From Salvator merianae (lineage: Eukaryota; Chordata; Lepidosauria; Squamata; Teiidae): a stretch of 64,000 bases of DNA. The stretch lies in the NCBI GenBank assembly GCA_003586115.2, contig QVOM02000112.1, forward strand, positions 47,918,743 to 47,982,742, in the 5' to 3' direction. The notes beneath the pieces were generated by a model, which worked only from the letters and a program-made list of their open reading frames with translations, searched no databases and had not been told where the DNA came from. This document shows, piece after piece, positions 54,407-64,000 of this stretch (the first letter of the stretch is position 1; every line of letters begins with the position of its first letter). The translations under genes and the position numbers were made by a program.

Positions 54407-54524
54407 AATGCTCCCCTCTTCTAAATGTCACCTTTCTTTTGATTCATGGTTAGCTGAAGTGTTGTGTTCTTAATTTTTCTTCCCTAGATCTGCATGTTTT
54501 TCATAGACGTGGAAAGTCAAAGGG

Positions 54525-54931
54525 CCTTTTCACACTTTCCACCTTAGAATGGGAAAATCAAGGTGGGACAGTTCCTAAGGTGTGGCAGTTATCCACACTG
54601 TGAGGGCTGGACAGCCCAGAAATGGGCATCCAGCAGTCACAGTGCACATGCTTGCCGCCTGCCATGACAGCAGATGCAGAAACATCCGGTCACTACCATG
54701 GTGACTGGGGATGCGGCATGCAACTGTGCAGCTGCAGCTGTGCCACAGCCTGCAGCATTTGCACCTGGAAGTGGGTGTGAATGCTGCATACCAGGAGCAG
54801 TCCAGCTGCTCCTTTACAGCTGTGGACAACAATGCTCCCAATCACTAGGGCCTCTGCAAAATGTGGACACACTTCATTAGTAAGCGTCTCCAATGCTCAC
54901 GTGTGAAGGTACGTGTGAACAGGCCCAAAGT
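54525..54931. mobile_element. About 0.4-kb DNA transposon of the same TIR family
   Basis: Left AGGGCCTTTTCACACTTTCC; right end reverse-complements to GGGCCTGTTCACAC. The immediate flanks AAAGTCAA and AAAGTCTG agree at six of eight positions, compatible with a degenerate 8-bp hAT duplication. The interior is GC-rich with no transposase. Confidence 0.5.
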
Positions 54932-56334
54932 CTGAGAGTACCATTAAGGAATGTTGGGAGTCTTTTGTTTTAACACTATATAAAATTTTGGAACTTACTA
55001 CCCCTAAGTGCAATGGCCACCATTAGCCTAGATAGCTTTTGAACTACCAAACCACCAGGTTTTGATTAACATATCTAGGAACAGCTTTCACTTGAGATAG
55101 TCACATAAAACCTCTTCCATTCAGAAAGAGCAAACTTCAGAACATAACATGTAAATCTGTAATTTTAAAAAGTGAGAGCAAAATGCTATTTTCACTTCCA
55201 TTTCCAGTTAGTAAGCTTTCAAGAGTGCTTGGCTAGCTGCTATTGGAAACAGAATGCTTCATGAAAAGGCTTTGGGCCTCACCAGTCATGGATGATATTC
55301 TTTCTCTACTTGGGAATTTATCATAGTGATCATTTCCAATGTTACATGTTGGGTGCAATTAGCTCCTCAACCTGCATTTCTCTCCTAAATTCCCCCAATA
55401 AATGGGTGTAATAAAGCATCCTCCTCCTCCTCTTCCTCCTTTTCATTCAGGTATTGGATTTTGGCCTGCAGGCAATGACTGTAAGGGAGAGAGTAGGAAG
55501 GGGCCTCCGACGTGAAATCCAGGATTTGACAGGTCCCATCAGCTCTGCTTTAAAGTTATTCTACTTTGCCGAAAAGACGGGATTCAAACCCAGCAGAAAT
55601 TGGCATAACATCTTTTTTTAAATGAGCAGGAGCATCAGCCATCCCTTCAACAGCTACTCTGGCAGTAAGCCAGCCTGCTTCTGTCCGCTTGTAGTGGGAG
55701 GTAAACAGCAAATATCACAAAGATCATGTTAAGTCTTCGATTTGTAAAAAAGTCTTTTACAAAGAACAACCCAATAACAGTAATTTTTTCCCTAGGATTT
55801 TTTAAAAAAGCTTTGAAGTGATTTGATATGCTCTGGGAACTGAATGAAGTTCTGAAAGGGTGAGTGGTGCTCAAAGGATGAGTCCACACTGGCTGCTATA
55901 CCAAACCAGCAAGCATACTAGAAATCCCCCTTCTGAATGACCTGCCCGGGGCCTCCCTTAGACTACACCAGCGTGTGAAAGGAAAGCGGGGAAGAGGGAG
56001 ATCCTGACACTTGTTCTCACAATATACTCAGCATTTTATATACAGTGTAGTGTTCATGAGCATACTGAAACAATAAACTGTGTCCAGTTTGGATAAGATT
56101 AGCATCTGTTGGCCAACAAGTATTGTACCAGCACTTGAACAGACACTTATGTAATCTATATGTAGCACTGCAATAGTGGTTCCGTCCAGATGAGATAAAA
56201 GGGGTGCTTGAAGTTCTTCCATGGTTCTCTGCATTTAAACAATCACAGATCATGGAGGACCCAAAATATCTCTGAGGCTGCAGCCACATGCAGTAAAGAA
56301 AAGTGGCTGGGAGCTGGTGATACTGACAAATTGA

Positions 56335-56412
56335 TACCTCTAATCCACATTAAAGACCAGAAAGTGCACTTCCAAAGTACATTCTCTGTCCTTCAATGTG
56401 GGTTAGAGGTGG
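56335..56412. repeat. Hairpin element, arms of about 28 bp
   Basis: ACCTCTAATCCACATTAAAG and TTCAATGTGGGTTAGAGGT are near-perfect inverted copies around a centre of about 20 bp. Sequence just downstream (to about 56,490) resembles 45,150-45,245, so this is probably part of a dispersed MITE family. Confidence 0.5.
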
Positions 56413-59235
56413 GATGGAAGCCCTAGTGTCCACATGTTGCCACCTCTAAGCTGCTTTTCAGTTGTTTTTCAAAATGTGTGTGGGTGCACCCAGAAAGCTG
56501 AATGGAATGTTATGGCCACACCCTTGCAACATTGCCTGTGTCAGCACCACAAGTTGGGAAGATGCATATTTGTGAAATGTGGCAAAACTCGCCTTTCTTC
56601 AAATGAAAGGAATGAAAGAGACAGAAGAGGGTAAGATAAAGGAAGCAGGGCGTAAGCCACTGAAAGTCCAGAAGTTCCGGCAGTGGAAACCACCACCTTT
56701 TCTGATCTGCCAACAAGAGAAGTTGGAGGGTGGGCAAGAGGTTACAAAGAGAGGTTGCCTTACCTGCCCCTGAGTAGGCCACATTTGACTGGTGGGAATG
56801 CATCCAATCACAGAGAGCACAGGGAGGGGAAGGATATGAGGTATGTAGAGGAAGAAGGTACCCTTTCACCAGACTGAGGCCGGGGAAGTTGAAAAAGTGT
56901 GGAAAAGAACACCAAACTGAATCTGCATTAAAGTGGATAGGTGTGACTGAACCAAAAACATTTTAGTCCACATTGTCCCCTAAGGTGGACTATTCTGCTA
57001 TGGCGTGACTGTGGCCATGGAGTAATTCTTTTGAAGCCATTTTAAAATATTTTGAAGCAGGTTTCTGCAAAAAAAGAGACACCTCCAAAGTACCATATGA
57101 AATGGATGAGAGTCGTGAAGCCACCCAGTGACTGTATTCAGTCTCCCCTGGTGAGCCCCCTACTCTGGACTTTTCCTAAGAAACATACCCAGTGAAAGCT
57201 AAGAACTCCTCTGGCCGCCTCCATCACCATACCTCCTGGAAAAAGACAGGACAGGGAGGAAGGAAGGATGGCATGTCATGGGAGACACCGTGGTTGTTGC
57301 TGACAGTCTAGCCCCCTTATCTCACCTCTGATCATAACTAATGAAGCAAACATGGCACCTAAAAACACACATTGTTCCAAGCAAATGAACAATGTAACTC
57401 CAGGAATAACTAAGAATTACATAGTAGTGTAAGGCAGAACTTTTAGACACGCAAGTTGTAAGGGATGAAGATAAAAAATCAGGTGTTTGTTTTTTTTTAT
57501 ATTTAGGATTTCATCAATCTTTGCCACCATCACCAAAATAACAACTGTCGTAATAATACTCAGGAGTGATTGGAGCTCACAGTATGTGACTTAAAATACT
57601 CAAAATGAACTATTCCCAACCTAAACTAAGGATTTTGTTCAGGTGTGTGTGTTTAGGTATGACTTTCAGCAGACTCTTTGTGTAGGTAGTTTTAAGTATA
57701 TGCAGGTATTACCCATGTTCTTACATCCACAGCTGGTATTATAAGGAAAAAATGGCGAAACAGATGTTTTTAAAAGAGGGATTAACCCTCCTTCCCTTAA
57801 CTGTGTGTACCAGACACAGTGGCCAGTCACAAAAGCTACTGGCTTTTTATTTAATATGTCCCGTTGTATTAGCAGTCAAGGTCTCAACTGATGTTCACCC
57901 TTTTCTAATGAATTTCTAAATGGCTTAAGCAGAGGTACCCACCGATTTAAGTAAGCCATTCACAGAAGCAGCTAGAGTGAAAAAACAATGAACACAGCGT
58001 TGATATATGGGCTGATACAAATCTATTGCTCAGCTTTCCTGAACTTAGGTGCAATTAAAGGGAAAAAAATCCCCCTTCCAAAGTCAGTCATGTATGACTG
58101 CCATGTAAAACAAAATTCACTATTACTAATTTTTAAACTGGGTCTGTTCTACATCTCCAAGAAAAATGTTTCATCAACAGCAACAAGCCGTTTTCAGTGA
58201 AACATGAGATATATTCAGATCAGGACATAGTACCTATACAAAAATTTACATAGCAATATTTTTCCCCATGAAGAAAGTGACCAGATGGTTTGATAACTAT
58301 TTGATAAGATCTCTTTGTGCACTACATTCAATGACTTTGGATTTCCAGGCTATTTATAAATGCAATAATCCTCTTAAATGTTAAATTCAACTGCATATTT
58401 TTTCAAAGCCAGCATCAGCCAAATGCTGTAGAATAAGCTGAGGATTTCTGTACGGGGAAACATTGTTTTATATTGTATATTTAAGAACCATTTTTACTGA
58501 CATTGTTGTTCTCTACTTCAGGATTCTTAACATGAACTTTATTGCATGATAGATCTAACACAGAAGTTATCAGCCGCTTTTAAGCCAAATCCTTCAGTCA
58601 TCAGCACTTGTGTTCTAAAGCTTAGCACAGATTTAAAACAAACAAAACACTATATGTTAACAAAGCCCCTAAATACCCTAGATGTAAGAAGCAGTCCATA
58701 GGTTTGTTGCAGGGGTGTGCAAAATGTGCCAACTCTGTTTCACATTCATAATAGGACATTTTGTGAAGATTTTGAACCTAGAATAAAACTCCCCTTCAAA
58801 AAAAGGGCATTTGAGAGAAGATCAGGCCCTGCTTTGCTGGAACATTCCAAGTTCCGACCATCAGTGTGTTGTGGGTTCGATGCCCAACATTTCCAGTTTG
58901 CAGCAGTTTTTGTGGCTTTCACCTCCTTTCCTTTCTTCCCAGTAGAAGTCATTGTGAATAAGTGCTTTTTGGCTATTTGTGGTAGTTCTCCCACACACAT
59001 ACACTTTGTTTCATGCACCCAACAAAGGTTTGGGTTGTTTTTCTGGCTATTTGTTTTTTGATTTCCTCACTTTTGGCCCTGTTGCTCCAACTGCTGTAGA
59101 TGCGTTGCTTGTCTGACTCTTTAGGTGCCTCTAGATATGGACTAAAATCTGCAATTCTCCCAGGATGCCACTTGTAATTGTGGCATTCCCAGTATAATCC
59201 CTGGGATATCAAAGTCATATCTTATAATATTGTTA
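56413..59235. other. Intergenic, mostly unidentified
   Basis: 56,500-57,010 looks repeat-derived. 57,300-58,720 is AT-rich with no recognised repeat and could be conserved non-coding sequence. In human the next gene beyond NYX is CASK on the opposite strand, but I found no sequence resembling the CASK C-terminal coding exon. Confidence 0.35.
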
Positions 59236-59275
59236 TTATGGGAAAGTCGACATCAATGCAGGGTTTCCCATAATA
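59236..59275. repeat. Small inverted repeat
   Basis: TTATGGGAAA and TTTCCCATAA arms separated by about 18 bp, immediately before the tandem hairpin units. Confidence 0.5.
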
Positions 59276-59280
59276 GACAT

Positions 59281-59690
59281 TGCTTACATCTGTCTGCCAG
59301 CTCCTTTTGTTATCATTGCTCTTGCAAATACCCAGAACCCAGTCAAGCATGCGAAAAACAACCAAAGGGCAGGAGCTCGCCTGTCTTTCAGGTCTTTGTA
59401 AGAGTAATGATAATGGAAGGATCTGGCAGACAGAGGTAAAAGCCTGTGATTGCCCCCTGTGTCTGGTAGGGGCTACTAGAAACAATCACGGGATCTTCTT
59501 TAGAGATTGCTTACTTCTGTCTGCCAGCTCCTTTCGCTATCATTGCTCTTGCAAATACGCAGAACCCAGCCAAGCACACAAAAAACTACCAAGGGGAAGT
59601 TGGTTGGCTTCTGGGTATTTGCAAGAGGAATTATAATGAAAGGAGCTGACAGACAGAGGTAAAAGCCTGTGATTGCCTCCCACATCTGTG
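59281..59690. repeat. Two tandem long-hairpin units, about 227-bp period
   Basis: Unit 1 starts at 59,281 (TGCTTACATCTGTCTGCC) and unit 2 at 59,508 (TGCTTACTTCTGTCTGCC). Each begins TCTGTCTGCCAGCTCCTTT, runs through GCTCTTGCAAATAC, and ends with the inverted counterpart (GCAGACAGAGGTAAAAG or ACAGACAGAGGTAAAAG). Each unit can therefore fold on itself and the two are direct repeats. Confidence 0.7.
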
Positions 59691-60429
59691 GAGATGGTAA
59701 GTGCTACCCTTCAACCCCACCCCCATTGTGGTTATCTGGCTGCCTTTTGGCTGCCTTGGGCAACTCTTTATACTTGCTTTACTTTGTGATGCCCTTTGTT
59801 GCCACTACTGTTAGGTGGTGTTTTTATTGTTTGCCTTGGTCAAGCCACGGTGAGGAGCAAGGGACTCAAAACAGGAAAGTATTTAGTGCGCATTTTAATT
59901 TAAGGTGAAACTGAACATTAACATATATTTCCATTTCCAGAACATATACATTGGTTTGACTGTGACGATAATTATGTGTAGATAAGCAAACAGAAGTTAC
60001 AGTAGTATATCCTTAACACATTTATGAAGACTGCTATCTTGCTTTCTGCTGATCAAAATTTGATGTTGATATTTGATAGGTAGCTATGCTAGTATTCAAA
60101 AGAGCTGTTAATAATAAGGCGGCTTCCTATAGATTTATGATCATATAAAATTAAAACACATGCATTTAGGAGTGCTCTACAAGCCAATATGTCAACTTCT
60201 AAAGATATTAAAATATATGTAGAACTGCACTTCTCTGTGTGTAAAGATTTTATTTCCGCATACCCTCATTAGTAAGCTGTTTAGGATAAGGAGGAATATA
60301 AGGGCTGCAGATTGAAGAAGTGCATGGGTGTATGTGTGATTTCCTTGGTGAACATGGTGGATGCAAAGATCTAAAGTTTCATGATCCCTTCACCTAAAAA
60401 CAAGCACAAATTGCCACTTACAAACAGGC

Positions 60430-60970
60430 ACCATGGCAGAGTGGATTGGTGAGTTTGATATTCTGAAATTCTCCCTCCTTTGCCCCGCAAAGTCCATGAA
60501 AGCAGCAGGCGCAGGCGCAGGACAAGTGACAAGGCAGAAAGGCTGGCAAAATGGCACATGGTGGAAAATTCTCCTCAAAAAGACCTTCAAATGGGTGGTG
60601 AGACTGAGCCCTTTCTTGCTCAACTCTTTCAGCTGCTTTTCCAGCAGCACTTTGAGGAGCAAAGAGAGACTTGGCATATGAGATGGCACCAGTCACTCAA
60701 AGCACTGGAAACCAGATTTGATAAGATGGAGATCTCTTCTCTTACTTCCACTATGAATTGGTCAAACAGCCACTGAAGCTTTTGACAGTGCTTCCCAAAA
60801 TAAAGAGCACATTGCTTCCTAGAACAACGAGTCCTTCCCTTTTTTAGTGAAGTCACATGCAATTGAACTTCAGGACAGTGTAAGGTGTGGGAACCTGAGA
60901 ATTAGAGGGATTCCAGAGCATTTGGAATTACTGCACTATGTTGGCATGACTGAAGAGGAACCCCAATTAT
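60430..60970 (+). mobile_element. L1-like ORF1 fragment
   Basis: The plus-strand frame has an Arg/Lys-rich start (PRKVHESSRRRRRTSDKAER), a Gln/Glu-rich helical middle, and after frameshifts LQDSVRCGNLRIRGIPEHLE. LRIRGIPE is the hallmark of L1 ORF1 proteins. It ends where the CR1 copy begins (about 60,975). Confidence 0.55.
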
Positions 60971-60974
60971 ACCT

Positions 60975-61840
60975 ATAAATTGATGGGGGCCAAACTTTCT
61001 GTGACAGACCAGGAAAAGGATCTTGGGGTTCTGGTAGACAGCTCAATGAAGGTGTCAACCCAGTGTGCAGTGGCAGTGAAAAAAGCAAATTCAATGCTAG
61101 GGGTAATAAGGAAGGGAATAGAAAACAAGTTGGCAAGTGTCATTGTGCCTCTTTACAAATCTATGGTGAGGCCACACTTGGAATATTGTGTACAATTCTG
61201 GTCACCTCACCTCAGAAAGGATATTGTGGAACTGGAGAAGGTGCAAAGAAGGGCAACCAGAATGATCAAGGGGCTGGAACACCTTCCTTACGAAATCAGG
61301 CTGCAACGCCTTGGCCTCTTCAGCCTTGAAAAGCAGCGTTTAAGAGGAGACCTGACTGAAGTATATAAAATCATGCACGGTATGGATAAGGTGGATAAAG
61401 AGAAGTTTTTTCTCTCTCTCACATAACACTAGGACCAGGGGGCACTCTCTGAAGCTTATGGGTAGGAGAGTTAGGACTGACAAGGGGAAGTATTTTTTCA
61501 CCCAGAGGGTCGTCGGTCTGTGGAATTTATTACCGGATGAGCTGGTGACAGCCATCAGCCTGGATAGCTTTAAGAAGGGATTGGACAGATTAATGGAGGT
61601 CAGGTGTATCAATGGCTACTAGAATGGATGCCTGGGTGCTGCCTCCAGGTTGGAAAGACAGGCAGGATGTCTGTAAAACCATTTGCAGGGAGTCAAGAGC
61701 AGGTGAAGGCTTTGCCTTTGTTTTCTGCTTGAGAATGCCCAGAAGCAATTGGTGGGCTACTGTGTGAAACAGAATGCTGGACTAGATGGGCCATGGCCTG
61801 ATCCAGCAAGGCTCCTCTTATGTTTTTATGTTCTCATGTA
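60975..61840 (+). mobile_element. CR1 LINE, 5'-truncated, one frameshift
   Basis: Frame 60,980-61,426 gives KDLGVLVDSSMKVSTQCAV, SMVRPHLEYCVQFWSPHLRK, LEKVQRRATRMIKGLEHLP and LFSLEKQRLRGDLTEVYKIM: CR1 reverse transcriptase. The frame breaks in a CTCTCTCT run near 61,415. It then resumes with NTRTRGHSLKLMGRRVRTDK and LWNLLPDELVTAISLDSFKK up to about 61,620. It ends in a CR1 3'UTR with a TTATGTTTTTATGTTCTCATG-like tail. Confidence 0.88.
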
Positions 61841-62224
61841 GTTGATAGAAGCAAAAAGAGAATTTTAAAAAAAAATGTTCTAAAAAGCCTGAAATGCAAC
61901 TTCAAGCAATTCTTGTTCCTTCCTCTCTTCCCTAACATAAAATATTTCAACCACACTATGAGATAAAAAATCAGCTTTCTGCAAGAATGAGAGTTGTTTT
62001 AGCTATCTGTATTTATGATTAGCATTATATTCATATGCTACTAAATGTTATTCAGGCATCTGATACTTCCCTTTCCAAGATCACCTGGGTTCAATTCTGA
62101 AATAGCATATTTGAAAACAACAGGTACTCCAACCATGTTATTACAGTTGCTCTTTCCTGATCTATAGGAGAAAAATAACCTATGCACATTCTGGTGCTAT
62201 TTAGAGAGTTGCTGAAGTGAGAAG

Positions 62225-62660
62225 ACTTGGGGCCTTTTTGCACTTGATGCTAGTGAGCGTCAGGAATCGTCACTAGTCAAGTGCTTCTGCATTTTGTAGA
62301 GGCCCTGGCAATCAGGAGGGGATTACAGCTGCTCCTGACCGCTATCTGCTGTGGAGCATAAAATCGTGTGTCACAGCTGTTCTGGGAGCAACTGAACTTG
62401 CTTCCAGCACACTGTGTTTGTTTCTGGGTGTGAGCACGGAGCGGCGTGGTGTGGCTGTGCCGTCATATGGTGTTGCCAGTTGCCATGGAAATGGTCAGAA
62501 GTTTCCCGGCTGCCGTCATAGTGTAGGATGCCAGCATTTGCACTGCGTATGCTGGTATCCCACTGCTAGTCTGTTCTACGGCCTCGCACTGCAGATGGTT
62601 GCTGCACTGCGAGGTCTGTTCCACCATACAATAGGATAATTATCCTGTTCTGCGACAGTA
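62225..62660. mobile_element. Probable DNA transposon with GGGCCTTTTTGCAC end and GATAATTATC core (copy 3)
   Basis: Starts GGGGCCTTTTTGCACTTG and contains a palindrome at 62,617-62,657 (TGTTCCACCATACAATAGGA then TAATTATCC), the same core as copies 1 and 2. The right end is uncertain. Confidence 0.4.
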
Positions 62661-62752
62661 CGGAGGCCTGGAGGTCCTGCGAACAGCCATCGCGCACTTT
62701 CTGTGGGACACAAACACCTGTCCTTAAAGTCAGCCGCCGCCGCTGGTGAGAG
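62661..62752. mobile_element. End fragment related to the 954-1161 hAT MITE
   Basis: ACAAACACCTGTCCTTAAAG followed by AGCCGCCGCCGCTGG parallels the right end of the 954-1161 element (CAAACACCCGCCCTTAAAGC ... GCTGCCACTG). It abuts an L2-type fragment. Confidence 0.4.
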
Positions 62753-63020
62753 GGCCTTTTCTGTGGCAGCCCAGAGATTCTGGAACAGCTGCCCAGTAGA
62801 GGTCTGTCAGGCACTCATGTTATATGGTTTTCAGCATCTGATTGAAACATCCCCCTTCACTCAGGCCTTTGATGTTTAGCTTCCTCTGAGTGTTGTCCTG
62901 CTAAGGAGGGGAGATGTTTTACACTATTTTATTCTTTTTATCTTTTTATTGTTGTAAGCCACCCTAGGACTTGCGGGTGGAGGGCAGGATATCAATCCTC
63001 AAATATGTAAAATAAATACT
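62753..63020 (+). mobile_element. L2-type LINE 3' end (C-terminus and 3' tail)
   Basis: Translates ARGPFSVAAQRFWNSCPVEV through TQAFDV and a stop, the L2-type C-terminus. It is followed by GTAAGCCACCCTAGGACTTG and an AATAAATA tail. Opposite orientation to the copy at 63,397. Confidence 0.65.
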
Positions 63021-63396
63021 TAAATATTGTCTAGCAATTTAATTAGTTGATCATGAGATTTAGCATTGTAACAGGGAAAAGCTTTTCTATTTGTTTCCTT
63101 TTGAATTCCCTGCATTAAGGGCTTTACCTCCTCGCAAGCTTTAAAAAACTTATTAAGCCCTCAAAGCTTTTTGTTATACTGGGCCAGCTTTATTTGAGGT
63201 AGTATTGTTTTTGGAAGGGGCAACAATACACAGTATTTCAAATATGGTCACCCTGTCATGATGAAATTTGCAGTTTTATTTTAAACCCCTTTCTTAACCA
63301 TTCTTAATTTCCACATTTTTTGTGTCAATCCTCCCACTTAGTCCCTCATTAGGATCCATTTTGTATCAGGACTACAACACTGGATGGTTAACATTA

Positions 63397-64000
63397 TTTA
63401 TTTATTTATTTGCATTTTTATCCCGCCCTATACCCGAAGGTCTCAGGGCGGGTTACAACAATTAAAACAAACAAACAAAAAATCATAAAAGGTACGCAAT
63501 AAAACAGTAGTCTGAAAGTAGGGAGGAAAAGCTGTACCTTTAGCCAAAGGCAAGGGTAAATAGGTGCGTCTTTATTGCTCTCCTAAAGATGTAAAATGAG
63601 GAAGCTTGACGCCCCTCAGGGGGAAGAGTGTTCCACAGTCTGGGGGCCACCACTGAAAAGGCCCTGTCCCGGGTGCCCACCCCTTTAGCTGTTGAAGGTG
63701 GTGGTACAACCAGGCGGGCCTCATCTGCAGATCTTAAGGCACGGGCAGGCTGGTATGGGAGAAGCCGCTCCTTTAGGTATTTGGGGCCCAAGCCATTTAG
63801 GGTCTTATAGGTTAAGGTTAACACCTTGAATTGGGCTCGGTAGCGAATTGGCAGCCAGTGCAGCTCTTTTAAGACCGGCATGATATGCATACGGCCAGCT
63901 GTTCCAGTCAGCAGTTGTGGTGCTGCATTCTGCACCAGTTGCAGCTTCCGAACCGTCTTCAGGGGCAGCCCCATGTAAAGCGCGTTACAGTAATCCAGTC
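63397..64000 (-). mobile_element. L2-type LINE, uninterrupted reverse-transcriptase C-terminus running off the window
   Basis: The minus-strand frame is open from the window edge (LDYCNALYMGLPLKTVRKLQ at about 63,998-63,939) to a TAA at 63,540-63,542, about 152 codons. It includes VLKELHWLPIRYRAQFKVL, YKTLNGLGPKYLKERLLP and FSVVAPRLWNTLPPEG. The 3'UTR (63,397-63,539) carries CCGCCCTGAGACCTTCGGGT and ends in (AAAT)n. With no stop or frameshift, this is the youngest-looking LINE in the window. Its 5' part lies outside. Confidence 0.85.

Noticed and set aside
57300..58720. Possible CASK 3'UTR on the minus strand
   Set aside because: Expected from human gene order, but no CASK coding exon or firm poly(A) evidence was found in the window.

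Overview
This is about 64 kb of vertebrate nuclear DNA, most likely from a squamate reptile (lizard-type). Two protein-coding genes are recognisable: DDX3X (DEAD-box RNA helicase, + strand, coding exons 15,615-33,627) and NYX (nyctalopin, + strand, main exon 50,810-52,212). They lie in the same order and orientation as human Xp11.4 (DDX3X then NYX). The squamate assignment is an inference. It rests on the non-mammalian DDX3X form (an extra in-frame exon), and on a repeat mix of CR1, L2-type, BovB/RTE and L1 fragments plus several short hAT-like palindromic elements.

Layout. 1-14,550 is intergenic and repeat-rich: an L2-type 3' tail, a 208-bp hAT MITE with a perfect 8-bp target duplication, a reverse CR1 tail, L2 and L1 fragments, a BovB fragment, and a 1.17-kb element with GGCCGCG termini. 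About 14,550-16,780 is a CpG island holding the DDX3X promoter (TCTCGCGAGA palindrome, inverted CCAAT, GC box, TATA-like box) and exon 1. 15,615-33,627 holds 18 DDX3X coding exons, all joined in phase to give 708 aa. Exon 4 is a 132-nt in-frame cassette, and two adjacent introns have GC instead of GT donors. The 3'UTR runs to about 36,040, with one proximal and a tandem distal AATAAA.

36,040-45,450 is intergenic with CR1, SINE-like, L2-tail and foldback elements. 45,450-52,212 is the NYX locus: the large LRR exon is certain, while the upstream exons (about 45,500-45,681 and 46,103-46,153) are a splice-site-based proposal. 52,213-64,000 is NYX downstream sequence full of CR1, L1, L2 and a MITE family with a palindromic GATAATTATC core. 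The window ends inside an uninterrupted L2-type reverse-transcriptase reading frame on the minus strand.

The two genes do not form a pathway. DDX3X is a ubiquitous ATP-dependent RNA helicase acting in translation and RNP remodelling. NYX is a secreted or membrane-tethered LRR protein of retinal ON-bipolar cells. I found no evidence of a novel multi-gene system; the points most worth checking are the gene-structure details and the repeat families.
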